The notes under the pieces: model-generated
What the model was told of the DNA's origin: nothing
Seen by the model: the letters and a program-made list of their open reading frames with translations, nothing else
Databases searched by the model: none
Translations under genes and position numbers: made by a program
Source: Dichomitus squalens LYAD-421 SS1
Taxonomy: Eukaryota > Basidiomycota > Agaricomycetes > Polyporales > Polyporaceae
DNA length: 64,000 nt
Assembly (NCBI RefSeq): GCF_000275845.1
Contig: NW_006766886.1
Location: 1,045,245-1,109,244 of the forward strand
Reading direction: 5' to 3'
Part shown: positions 34,629-46,600 of the stretch, piece by piece
Numbering within the stretch: the first letter of the stretch is position 1
Layout of the letters: each line of letters opens with the position of its first letter

Positions 34629-36707
34629 TTTGGATGATGTCTGGGGTGGAGAGAAGAGATCCGACGAGCGGTGAGGCGGGGAGGGGTGTGCTGGAGAGAG
34701 CGAATTCATGGGCAGTTTTATAGGCAGACGGGGACAGCGGGAACAAATCGTTCCGGCAGCGGGACGCATACCCTGGATCAGGACCGAATATCCAGATAAC
34801 ATAACCACGGTTCGCCGTCCGCGTTAGCCTAACGTGAGCACGCGCCGAGCAGTCGAGGCAATGACACGGGGTGGGCAGCATCTATTCGGCAATAACGGCA
34901 GCCCGAAACCGAACGAACGCGAGATGTCGCGTTGGGTGCACTGTGGAAAGGCCAGCGTTGGAATACAGGAGCAGGTTTGCATCTACTCGCAGCCCCTGCG
35001 CTTCGAGAGCGAACGTTTCGAAGCGTGAAGCTTCGCTATCACGGAAGCCGCGGCTCATGTCTGACCTCGACTGGGGCTGACATCGCCCGTCCTGGAACGG
35101 CCCTTGATGAATCTCGGAAGCAGCGCCTGCTCCGACACCTCCATGAAATCGTCTGCGCTGCATCACATAGAATCCGTCCCACTTCTGATCGTCCGCGAAC
35201 CTTTGCCACGCAGAGCTTCCGACAGCCAAGCGCGCACGCGCACGCGCCGTTCCGAACACGCTCGAGGGCGCTGCCTCGCAAGCGCAAGCGGAACGGCAAA
35301 TGCCCACCAATGGCTGCCCAGGCCGCTGTATGGCCCCCCTCGTGAGGCCATCGCCGTGCAACACGAACGCGGGAGCGTCATGGGACAGTGGACAGACGTA
35401 CCACGTGCACGAAAATCCTTCCTTGGGAGACCGTCGCTTGGAAGATTGGGTCGTGCCCGATCTTGCCTCGCCAATCTCCCGAGCTGCTGCTGCGCTGGGG
35501 GGGAGCCACTGGGAGCCATCAACAAGGGACAAGGAAACGGGGAAAGAAATACGACAGTGCTTACATGACTCACGCTGATGGCACACATGCCCACATCGCC
35601 AAACAGCAGGGCAGAACGCAAGGAGCGACATCCGTGTCCTCCAGACTGCTCCTCATAGACAATGCCCCGCCACGAGGTTTGGCATATGGCAATCTACATG
35701 CACAAGGCGGTGATCCGCTCCCGAGTGGCGGTAGTGCGAGTGCCAGATCGCCGCCCCCCGAGCCTTTAGTATGCTTAATTTCCGTTACAAGGCTGCAGGA
35801 TGAGGTAACACCGCGCCTTGCGCTGGTCGTTCTCGAACAGACACCCTAAACGCCACCGTAGCTGCAATTTGACGTTTTGAGTTCGCGATGGGTGTGCAGT
35901 TGCTGCGCCCACCGTGTTCACGATACGGAGGGGGAGCGCGTCCCATATGCAGCTGCCTGTCCACGTGCACAAGAATGACTGTGAGATTCGCATTGGGTGC
36001 CGTGAAAAAACGAGTCCACGTCCTGTGTCAATGTCATCCCGTTCAAGCCGACACGTCAAATAGCGCGTGGGATCTGCGCGACGCGTGGTGGCGTGCTCGT
36101 CGACTGCCGCCGAGCGCAGTCGCTGGTCGCTCGCCCAGAACTCGCGGGAGAATGGTCGCTCGGTGCTGTGTACAAATCCACGCAGGCGGTCAGTGAATGG
36201 AGACTTCAATCAGAAGGCTAGCGCAGGGGGCACAGCCGGGTTTCGTCTCAACGATTCCTCGCGCCGCAGAGAAAAAGGTCTGGATCTACCACGGTTTTGC
36301 CCACATGCAAGCATTGTATGAAGTCACGCTGAGAGGACAGCCCCGCCCGGAGGCAGTAGCGCCAAAACGCTGAGGGGCTCATGAGTGCAGTCTGACAGAG
36401 ACGAGCGACTGAACGATAGAGTTTCGCGGAGCATATCAGCACGAGACCCGAGCATCTTTGAAGGCTCGACGGAACATACTGACCTGCTTCCACGTCAGCC
36501 ACCCCGCTTTGCGGATCCCCAGTACGGCTCCGCCTCATGGCCGAGTGGAACGGAGTGTCACGGAAAGCACTCGCGGACATGGACGTTCAACAGGCCTCGA
36601 AGCGCTGCGACGATCGCGTTGGCACCCCAGCTGGGGGGTATAGGGGCTACAGGATACAGAACAGGAATACATCTCCGGGGGCGACTTCCGACGCCAGCAC
36701 AGGCCGT
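34629..36707. other. Intergenic region, no gene recognised
   Basis: 2.1 kb between the small gene's start and the 3' end of the DBP5 gene. Apart from the TATA box at 34716-34722 I see no functional element. A 250-residue minus-strand frame at 34882-35631 has no domain and no splice context, and I do not call it a gene. Confidence 0.5.
34716..34722 (-). promoter_or_regulatory. TATA box of the small NTF2-like gene
   Basis: TATAAAA on the minus strand, 88 bp upstream of the predicted ATG at 34628, a typical distance for a fungal core promoter. Confidence 0.5.
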
Positions 36708-39114
36708 CTACTTCAACGCCTTCTTCATTTGCTGCATGCCCGAGTTGGCCAGCGTCAGCAGCGTCGCAAGGGAGGCAGGCCCTCGACGAGGAGATGCCCG
36801 CGCGAGATCTCGGACGCACCTCCTCCATCGTGTCCAGGTCCGTGGTCTCGATCCGGATGATTTGCTTGCCTGTAGCACGCTCGATCTCCTCCATCTGCTG
36901 CCACGTCGCCTTGTCGTGCACGAAGTTGACCGAAATACCCTTGCGCCCGAACCGACCGGTGCGCCCTTCGGAGCGCAAGATACGTCAGCGTCAGTGCCGT
37001 CGATGACGTCATCCGAGGGAGAGCAGAGCAGAGCAGAGCAAAACAGAACGCCTCACGCACCGATACGGTGGATGTACGTCTCGATGTCGGGCCGGAAGTC
37101 GCCCTTGCTGCCGTGGTTGTCGCGCTCGTTCAGGAGCGGAAGGTCGTAGTTGACGACCATGTTGACCTGCATGATGTCGATGCCGCGCGCGATGACGTTC
37201 GTCGTGATCAGCACCTTGTTTTTGCCCTCGCGGAACCCGTCGATGATCGCGTCGCGCTCCGTCGCGTCCTTCGCGCCGTGCAGCGATGCGACTTTGTGCC
37301 CTTCTGCCGTCATCCGCTGGGAAATGCGGTCCGCGGTGTGTCGATGCTGTAGAGTTACGGGTGATGAGAATCAGGAACGGAGAAGCCGGCCGCGGCCGAC
37401 AGGGTCCGTCAGAAGGGCTCGGAGTGCGCGGAGAACCGGAGTCTCGAGACGACGTACTTGGCAGAAGATGATGCTCTGGCCGATGGTCAAGAGGTGGTAG
37501 AGGGAGACGAGGACCTCGTACTTGTGCTCCTCGTTCTTGCAGTCCATGTAGAACTGCCGGATGTTGTCGACCGACAGCTCGTTCCGCTGCAGCTCGATCT
37601 TGTTCGCGTTCGGCGCGAACTTGTTCGCGAAGTTGCGCACGTGGTCTGGGAACGTCGCGGAGAAGAGGACGATCTGCACGGTGCGGTTCTTCGGCAGCAT
37701 GCTGCACACACGCGCCGGAGTTCGCGCCAACGTCAGATTGAAGTCGTCGTTCAGGGACCAGGGCAGAGAGTATAAACGCTTACTTCTTTACGCGGAGCGT
37801 CTGCTCGCCGAGGCCGTCCTTGTCCAGCATGTTATCTGCCTCGTCGAGCACGAAGACCTTCACCTCGGAGACGTCGATGACCTTTCGCCTGATCAGGTCG
37901 GTCATCGTTCCAGGGGTTCCGACGATGATGTGCGCGGTCACGTTCTTCGCGTCTCTCGGCAAGCTCTCCTTGATCGCGTACTCGGTCTGCACAGCAGTGA
38001 ATTTGCCCATAGCAACAACCACCGACATGATCTGCCTCGCAAGCTCGCGGGAAGGTGCGAGACATAGTGCCTGGAGATTGTTAGAGTACAAGCCGCTGAT
38101 CGATGCGGCTCGACACCCACCTGGGGCTTATTGATACAGTAATCGACACGGCTGAGCATGGTCAGAACGAAGGCAGCTGTCTTCCCAGTACCTGATTGCG
38201 ATTGGCCAATCATGTTCTGTGGACTGCAAGGCAAAGTTAATTGAGCACTTGTCATGACCAGAAGCCTTGAGAACAATGGAAAGGGTATGGCATGTTCAAA
38301 ACTGAACCGCAAAGGCTGTATATGGAAACCAGATAGTCCGTGGTATATCGTTGAGCATGTTCTCTAGCACGTTGTTTCTAGCCGGAAGCGAGGTACGCTA
38401 TCGCATCCGTTACAGGGCAAGGTAGACAAGATGCAAGACTGTGGAGCAGTCCCTCGCAAGGCACAATATACGAAACTTCCATAACATTATGCGCGGCCTA
38501 TCTCCGTGTCAGCGGGAGACGCGCTCCAGGGACGCGAATTTGCAGCGCGCCACCGGGTGGACCAATGTGAGTGATGTCGAGAACGAAACAGAAGACAATT
38601 TGACACGGATCCACTCCACCTGCAGTTTCGATGTTACCTGAACAAGGAGGGATGCACTCACGGATTTGAAAGGAGAAGCGGCAGGGCGCGCTCCTGAATC
38701 TTGGATGGCTTTGTGAAACCCATGTCGTAGATGCCCTTGAGGAGATCATCGTGCCTGCCCGCCAGAGGCCGCGTAAGGAGGTCAATAGATGTTTCAGCGT
38801 GCAGGGCACTGACAATCCGAGCTCTTCAAAGGTCTTCGCGCTATAGAGCGGGGAGTTGGGATCGGCTTGCTGGTCCGCGAGTGTGACCTGGACGCGAGTG
38901 GCGGAAGGCACACACGATCGGGACGCGTCCACACGCGTTCATGGGACGAAGGCACTCACCGAGACCTCAAACGTCGACTTGATGAGATCCTCTACAGGAG
39001 AACGGGGCGATCGGTGAGATGCTCGCGCGTATGGCGGTGAGACTGACCGGCATCGTTCTTGGGGTCAGCGGCTGCCGCCACCGGTGCGGACTCTGCGGCT
39101 GCTGGGCTTGACAT
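36708..39114 (-). CDS. DBP5: DEAD-box RNA helicase Dbp5
   Basis: ATP-dependent RNA helicase acting at the nuclear pore in mRNA export, where Gle1 and inositol hexakisphosphate stimulate it. The model has 451 residues in ten exons: 39114-39048, 38991-38960, 38887-38814, 38754-38662, 38223-38121, 38070-37784, 37701-37458, 37346-37061, 36965-36820 and 36731-36708. All phases close; the last exon has only 24 nt (QMKKALK and stop). The helicase motifs are intact: Q-motif region [14 protein letters not shown], Walker A GTGKT at about 100-104, [12 protein letters not shown] at 199-202, SAT at 233-235, and HRIGRTGR at 393-400. The N-terminus ([11 protein letters not shown]) and the phrase [10 protein letters not shown] are typical of Dbp5/DDX19 rather than eIF4A. 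The start was chosen because the upstream alternative reads through a likely intron. It is divergent from the POF1-like gene at 39519. Confidence 0.95.
37021..37040. repeat. GAGCA pentanucleotide repeat in a DBP5 intron
   Basis: Four perfect GAGCA units lie within the intron 36966-37060 of the DBP5 gene, between the exon ending HRIG and the exon starting RTGR. On the sense strand it reads as TGCTC. Confidence 0.75.
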
Positions 39115-39518
39115 GAGAGCTGAGAGCACGGAGACTGAATGCGAGGATACTCACAGGGCGTGTAAAATCCGTCGGCGTCTTTCTCCATCGCTGTCGTCGA
39201 TATCGGCGGAATGCAATACAAGTCAATTCCTCCTCCAAGTACAGCCCGCACACTCAGCATGTGGCGGCCCTTCGATCGGAGATCAAAGACATCTCCTTAT
39301 CTAATCTCTCGAACATAACCTTGGCTCTCGCACACACTCGCACGTCCACGAGTGTTCTCGGCGTGATACCCTGCTCGAGGCTTGGTCTGTGCTGGAGCAG
39401 TGGCGGAATAAGGAATCCTTGTCGAGTGGCGAGAACTGAGTACGCGTCTTCAATACACCGGTCAGTCTCCAAATCTCTGTTCAACGAGCAGTCTTCTCGC
39501 AGCAGTACGGCCGCAAAC
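39115..39518. promoter_or_regulatory. Divergent promoter of DBP5 and the POF1-like gene
   Basis: 404 bp separate the start codons of DBP5 (39114, minus) and the nucleotidylyltransferase (39519, plus). An open frame continues upstream of 39519 to an ATG at 39261, but those extra residues do not resemble the family and probably read through the 5' leader. Confidence 0.45.
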
Positions 39519-40469
39519 ATGAGCTTTGGCTCCTTCTTGCAACGCATTCAGAAGGGGCTGTCGACCGTAGAGCTGATCCACGTATCGCATCCCCGATGGC
39601 CAATACCCCCAGGTTCCTTCACCTCTCCGACCCTGAACATCTCCGTCCTCGATTCCTCCTTCAACCCTCCCACACTCGCCCATCTCGCGCTGGCCACCAC
39701 CCCTCCTCCTCCAAACGCATCACTCTCCGCGGGCCAGCAAGACTTCGATGCGCGACTGCTTCTGCTCTCCGTCCGCAACGCCGACAAGCAGCTCAAGCCG
39801 GGCGACGCGACGCACGAGCACCGCGCGGAGATGATGGTCCTCCTCGCAGCCGAGCTCGCGCGTTCAAGTCCGAGAGCCCACAAGCTCCCGAACGCGTCCT
39901 CCGAGCCTGCTGCACAGACGCACGACCCCAACGTCGCCGTCGCGATCATCGACGAGCCCACCTTCGTCGGCAAGTCTGCCATCCTGCTGGACTTTCTCCG
40001 CCAACGCATCTCGGATCTGCAACAGCAACAGCCCTCGGGCGTCGTGCTCTCTTCGCCTCCGGAAGAGCCCCCTTCTCCGAAGTTGACCTTTCTGATGGGC
40101 ACGGATACCATCGTGCGCTTCTTCGCCCCTCGCTACTACGCGGACGAGCACGCCATGACCGTCGCTTTACGCCGTTTCCTCTCCCCCGATGAGAACGATT
40201 CACGTATCATATGTGCCCGGCGTGTCAGCAAGGGTCTATCGACAGCGGAAGAAGTGGAGGTCGAGAGTCAGCTTCCTGCATTCGTCTCAGAGATTCTGCC
40301 CACGAATAGGATATCCTTCGTCGACATTGGCGAGCAAGAGCGGACTTACAGCAGCAGCGAAGTACGCGAAATGCTCGCTAGCCACCAAGAGACATGGAAA
40401 TCGATGGTCCCACGTAGCATAGCAGAATACATCGTTGAACACAATCTGTACTCACCCTCGTCGTCATGA
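39519..40469 (+). CDS. Nucleotidylyltransferase, POF1/NMNAT-like
   Basis: Single-exon gene, 316 residues. It belongs to the HxGH-type nucleotidylyltransferase family related to nicotinamide mononucleotide adenylyltransferases and yeast Pof1. The first phosphate-binding motif is seen as LDSSFNPPTLAHLALA at about 44-59; the substrate region contains LLSVRNADKQL and KLTFLMGTDTIVRFFAPRYY. The C-terminal ATP motif appears as YSSSEVREML, a variant of ISSTxxR, followed by VPRSIAEYIVEHNLY. Enzymes of this family join a mononucleotide to AMP from ATP; whether the substrate is NMN or NaMN, or whether the role is the Pof1-type protein quality control one, cannot be told here. The insertion with QQQQP near 190 is low-complexity. 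I chose the ATG at 39519 because the domain starts soon after it; an in-frame ATG at 39261 would add 86 unlikely residues. Its stop is 173 bp from the FAS stop. Confidence 0.85.
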   Translation: MSFGSFLQRIQKGLSTVELIHVSHPRWPIPPGSFTSPTLNISVLDSSFNPPTLAHLALATTPPPPNASLSAGQQDFDARLLLLSVRNADKQLKPGDATHEHRAEMMVLLAAELARSSPRAHKLPNASSEPAAQTHDPNVAVAIIDEPTFVGKSAILLDFLRQRISDLQQQQPSGVVLSSPPEEPPSPKLTFLMGTDTIVRFFAPRYYADEHAMTVALRRFLSPDENDSRIICARRVSKGLSTAEEVEVESQLPAFVSEILPTNRISFVDIGEQERTYSSSEVREMLASHQETWKSMVPRSIAEYIVEHNLYSPSSS

Positions 40470-40642
40470 ACTACTCCATGCGGGGTGTAGCGAGAGACGT
40501 AAAAGGGATCTATTTCGTGAAGTATTACATGATCGTGAAGAGACGTGAGTTGCGGTAAGCATAGTACAGATATGCGAATACTACGACAACATTGAAACCT
40601 GTGCAAAGTCCACTAAACGTGACGTGATGAGAATGATGGTTC

Positions 40643-43600
40643 TCATGACGAAGCCTGAGCGAAAGCGATAGCCGTGGTCTATGATGATTGCGCCGTTAGT
40701 TGGTATCATTGACCTTCAGGAAGCAAAGTATACTCACATCAGAATGGCTGAGAGAGATGTGGACCTTCGAAACGCCCTTGGCGTCAGCAGCCGCCTTAGC
40801 ATCCCCATGGAGGCTGACCGTCGGAACACCGGACTCATTGGGGAGAATCTCGATGTCCTTCATGGCAGCAGCTGCGCCCTTGGACGCGACACCCAACGAC
40901 TTGAAGACGGCCTCCTTGCCAACCCAGCGCGCAGCGAAGGACGCCGCGGGAGAAGGCTGCGCACGACAGTAGACGATCTCCGCATCAGTGAAGTTGCGCT
41001 CAACAAATGTCGGGTTCCAGGACGGCACGGCGGAGATGAGCTCCTGGTCGACGCCGACACCCGCGGTGGACACGGTACCCAGCACTTCGGAGACGGCCTT
41101 GACGTTGGACGTGTCGACCTCGAGCTTTGTGGCCTGCTTGGGAGCAAATTCGTAACTGCCAGTCTTCGGATTGTATGACGCCCGAGCCAACGAGTTGAGC
41201 AACACCGGTCCCTCCAGCTCCTTGCTGTACGGCGGAGCATCCTTGACCTTGACGAGGTTGTTCGAGGTCATCATCTCACTCATCGCCTTATAACACAGAC
41301 GTTGACGGCGACGGTTCTTGACCTTGTATGCTTCATACACCGAGGGCTCCAGCGCAGCAAGCAGGTATCTCGGGTGGATGACCATGCAGGTACCACCGAC
41401 TTGCCCGAAACCGAAGGAGGACTGAAGTGACTGTGATCAGGCAACAGCTATGCAACGATAACGGAACATCTTACCATGATGCCAGCACGGATGCCGTCAG
41501 TGTGAATCGTCTGAGAAGGGAAGATGAGGTAACGGTGTTGCTTGAAGAGCGCATCAATGTTACTGCAGTACATGTCAGTATCGTGAAAGCGATGAACCAC
41601 GCAATATGACTCACTCCGCGTTGCGGTTGCCAGGAATGATACCAGACTCGACGCTTTGGAGAAGACCAGCGAGTTGCCATGCGGCGGAACCACCCTTCGA
41701 GTGGCCGCACAGGCTCTTCTGTGCCATGATGGGCACGGCGCTGCCGTTCGTTCGGCCGAGATTGGTGAAGACGTCATTCCAGATGTGCGTCTCGTTCTTC
41801 TCCTGTAGAAAGGGATACGTGAATATTCTGTATCGAGAACCTAACGAGACTACATACGTTCGCGCCAGTGCTGGTACCGTGGATGGACAGAACACCGAGA
41901 TCATCCGCAGTGAGACCCCAAACAGCGAGTGCACGGCGCAATGGAGCGATGCGAGGGTCGACGCCTTCGAGCATGCCGTACGTCGCGATGGCGTCCTTCT
42001 CCTGGCGAGCGGCCTCCTTCTCAATGTCGGCAACGCGGTTGGCGACGTATTCCTCGTCGACAGTGTCACCGCGGCTCTTGCGGAACTCAAGCTCATCTTG
42101 CAGCTGTTGCCGCTCGTTGTCCAGCCACTGCGCGATCTGCTTCCGACGGTATGTGAGCTGCCTTGAACGGTAACTGATGTCGAGGATCGGGAGCGGATGC
42201 TTCGACTGCACTTCACGTGCGATGGAAAGCGCACCGCGACCGGGAGCTGGCACAGAACGGCCGGCCTTGTCACTGCAAAGCAAAATCAGGGCGACTTCGA
42301 ACCCATTTGATCGCTGAACTTACGTGGAGGTCGAAGTGAAGCCAATGATACCACGGATTGGGGCACCGAGCTCTAGCGCCGTCTTCGCGCTCATGAGGAC
42401 ATGGACACCAGTTCCTTGAGCCTCCATGAACTGCAATTGTACTCATGAGTATCAGACGATGATAAAATAGAACGTCGGCCACTTACTCCTGAGCGCGTCG
42501 TCGTCGCGGGACGGGACATTTCGGTCGGCTCACGACCCATGGCGAACTCGGTCTCTGCGTTGCTGGTTGCCTTCATGTTGGCAAACTCATACGAACCCTC
42601 CTCGCTCAGGTCGTCGAAACCACCTGCGAGCATGACCTTCGCCTTGCCCGACAAAAGCGTGTCGCATGCGATCTCGATCGATTGCAGCGCAGTGGCGCTG
42701 TAGGGCAAAATGAGCGATCTGAACAGCAGAAGCCCATTCGCATCACGTACCAAGCACCGACGGGAATCTTGATGGGACCGCTAGAAGACAATAGCAGCAG
42801 GTTGACCCAGCCAGCAGTTGTGTTGATGAAGCTATCGACGCATCGTGAGCAACATGATGGGGAAGAGAACATATACCACTGACGTCTCCTGCAAGATGTC
42901 GTTCTGGACTTCCTTCTCGTCCCGGCGGTCCTTGAACATGCGCGACAAACTCTCCATACCACCCATGCCACTGCCGATGCTAGTGCCGACTTCGGACGGG
43001 TGCATGTACTTGTACAGCTCGTATGGGTCAGTGATACCGGACATGTTGAGGGCCTCAGCAGCGCAAACAAGTGCCCAAAGAGTGGCGCGATCGGTTTGAG
43101 CGATGATGTCGGCGGGTATACCATAGCGACCGGCGTCCCAACCAGTCGGAATCTGACCAGCAACAGTACGACTGAACTTGAACGCCTTCGGAACGAAGAT
43201 CCTCGCGCCCTTCTTGAACTTGACGAACCACTGACCTCCTTCGCCGGCCCATATATCGCACTTGTCACCATGCTCGTACTTGAACTTCTCAGCATCCACC
43301 TGAGACGCTTCGAATGCCTCGAGGTCATGGAGGAGCTCGATCTCCTGGTTGAACACCTTTTTCTTCGGGTCGTAACCTCGGAATAGCTCGGGTTCTATGC
43401 CAGTCGTCAGCTACGGGAAGTACAACACGGAGAAAAATATGAATAACGAACCGATGAGGCGCACGCCAGCGTGAGCGAGAATGTCCTTCTCGTAACGGCC
43501 ACGAACATCCTTGTCGTCGACGGGCTCGCCGGATTTGGCATCGACCCAGCCAACGTAGAGAGAACCATCCTTGATGCGTCCGTCGTAGTGTTTGATGTAG

Positions 43601-46600
43601 CCCATCATCCAGGCCATTTCGATGCATCCCTCGATCGTAAGCTCGCCCCGAGCCTCCATTTCCCAGCGGGTACGTGAGCTACCCCACGGGCCAACCTCAG
43701 CAAAGCCAGTGACCACAATGACCTTCTCCAAGTCCAACATTCCGCGGAGCTGAGAGAGCTGGGACAGCGACTCAGAGGACTCGAGAGTGGGGAAGCTGAA
43801 CTGGAAATTGGCGCGGGGAGTGACATTGACAGTCTGCAGAACGCGCTCAGCCTCGACACCATTGATAGTCTTGAAGTCGGCAGCATTATCGCGGGCAATA
43901 GCACGGCGGAGGTCGCTCTTCTTCTGGAGATCCGCACGAATGCGAACGGTGATCTCGGCAAGGTCAGGAAGACGGTCCATACCGCCGTTCAAGTCGGCCC
44001 AAATAGGCTCGACCTGGGTGATGCTGAAAAGGAGCGGATGCATCAGGCCAAGGATGTTGAAGGCCATCTCCTTCGCGGAGAAGGTGCGGACACCGTGGCC
44101 CTCGAGTTCAGCAGCAACGGTGTTCGTCGCCTCCATAAGGCCAGTACCACGGGTCCAGCTATCAACCGTACATAAGGACAGCACAAACGACGACGAGGAT
44201 TCCGTCCACGTACCCAATGACAGCACCGGCGAGACAGAGGTACTCTCCCCAGCTCTCGCTGTTCCAGCGATTGAAAAGGGTCTCGAGAGAGATCTTCGAC
44301 TCCGAGTAGAGACCATCGTTTCCGAACAATCCATGGTTGGGGGAGAGGGGAAGGATGACTTGAGTCGGGCGGGTGACGATGTGACGACTGGCCTTCTTGT
44401 TCTTGACGGCACCGAGGAGGCGGAGGAGATTGACCAGCATGATGCGGTGGGCGAGCTCAGACTTGTCGTCAAGACCGTCGATTTCACGCCCGTTCTCTGG
44501 AACTGCGGCGAAAGGCAAAATATAGTCAAGATCGAGGCTGAGGTTCTGATAGATATAATCGATGAGGGCCTCGACATCTTGCTTCGAACCTTGATTGAAA
44601 GGAACGACGGTCAAGGCGGAACCCTTGCTGCCGAAGCGCTGGAAAATGCCCTGGTAGTACTCAACAGTCGCACGGCTGTAACGCGACGTGGTGACGACGA
44701 CGTGAGCTCCACCTGAGAGAAGACCCTTCAGAATCTCGACGCCGATAGAACCCTTGCCAACACCAGTGAGCAGGGCGTTCTTGTCCTTGAACGACGTGCC
44801 CGAGGTTGCGATCTCGTGAAGAATGTCGAGGTAGACCCCAGTCAAGTTGCTACTGTACTCCCAGGTAGTACCAACCTTACGCTTGAGATGGAGGAGAGGA
44901 ACTTTGTCGGCAGTTACGGACGTGATACCGGAGATTTGGGGACGCAGGAATTGAGAGGAAGAGCGACGGCTGCGAGGACCGCTGTGGCGAGTGCGAGACT
45001 CGGGACGCTTGCGGAGCGACCGAACAACGCCTTCGTAGAGGGCCTTGATGCGGTTTTTCTGTTCCTCGCTGATTTCCGGCTGTGACTTCACGACATTCCA
45101 CAGTTTCAGGACATCCTCCTGGATCTTCTGGATGTTGGTTGGAGTGACGACAGCATCGGGACTTGCCATTTCCTCAACGTAGGCTTCGAGCTTCCTGACG
45201 TTCTCGCGGACGACCTCCTTGTAGATGATCTCGCCCTTCTCCGTAACCTCAGTGTGAGGAGCGGTGGGGAAGGTGACTGCAAGGTGGTCAGTAAATGTTG
45301 TGACCCACTAACGGTGAATGAACGTACCATCTTTGTACAAAGGGGGCTTGTCAACGACCTCGCGACAATTGTCAATGAGCTGCTGGCCGAACTGCTTCGC
45401 GAGCTTGTAGGTCTCGCCACGTTCCGGGTCACATTGGTCGATGTAGTATTGCATGTACGTGATCAAGTCGGCGTCCACACGATTCATGATGGCAATGCAG
45501 CGGGCAGTGATTTCACGATCGACGGTAGTGAGGCGGCCGAACACGATGTCGTAGAACATGAGCAGGGCGTCCTGACGAACCCAGTTCCAAGACGAGTCGA
45601 AGTGTCGTGCTTTCAAGGCATCGAAGACAGGCTGAATGCCGTCAATGTAAGTGTCCCCGTGCTCTCGGGCGATAGCGTCCAGGCGCGACTGCAGCCGCTC
45701 GGTGTTGGCCTTCTCGGTGTCATACTTGATCTCGCCGGCGCGAACGTCGCGCTTGAGGTAGCGCATCCAGAGGTCGACTTGCTGAGCAGCGAAGCGCTCC
45801 TGATCCGATTGGAACTTAAGGAACTCCTCGCTGTTGATCACCGCTCCGCCGCCTCCACCCACACCGCCTGCAGCAGCACCGGAAGAAAGCGAAATGCCAG
45901 CGCGCTGAGCGTAAACAGAAACAACACCATCCAACCACGACTTCGCCTCCGCCTCAGAACCAAGACGTTTGGCCGGTTCCGTGGTCGCCGCAAGAAGGAG
46001 CACACCGTCAGCACGAGAAGGACCGAGACCCCAGGTTTTGGACAGGTAGGCCTTTATGGCGGAGAGGTTGAAGCCACCGGGCATCTTGGCACCTATGAGA
46101 CGCGAGACAAGGCCAGACGTGTACTTGCCCAAGGACCCGCCGAAGCCGACACCAAGGGCAGACCCAAGCTCCTCAAGCGGCAACTCCTCACCCTTCTCCG
46201 GGGCGGAAGAGAACTCGAGCTGGAGGTCGCCGAGAATCTCGTTCTGCATCGTAGACTTCCCACCTACGAGGTCCTTGATGCTCTTGGAAAGGGGGACCTC
46301 ATCGACCTTCTTCTTGAGCTTCTGAGCAATGATGGCGACGAGAACATCGACCGCCTTGAGCGGCACGTCCTCAATGCTAGCAGCCGCGGCAGTGGGAGCA
46401 GCCGCAACCGGAGCGGCGGCAGCGACCGGAGCGGGAGTAGCAGTGTCAGCAGCCGCCTCTGAAGCAGGAGCATCTGCTTCGGGTTCGTCCTCGAACTGGT
46501 AGTAGACCTCCTTAGCATGTTTAGCGTGACACAAGATCGCGCGGCGGTGGGTGACGGAGTCGTCCTGGGCCTCGTACTTGGCCTTCAAAGTACGCGTTGC

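Noticed and set aside
34882..35631. 250-codon minus-strand frame upstream of the small NTF2-like gene.
   Set aside because: No domain, composition typical of translated non-coding sequence, and overlapping open frames on the other strand.
45254..46462. 402-codon plus-strand frame and other plus-strand frames (48359-49243, 50116-51183) opposite the FAS gene.
   Set aside because: They are antisense to conserved FAS domains and have no domains of their own.
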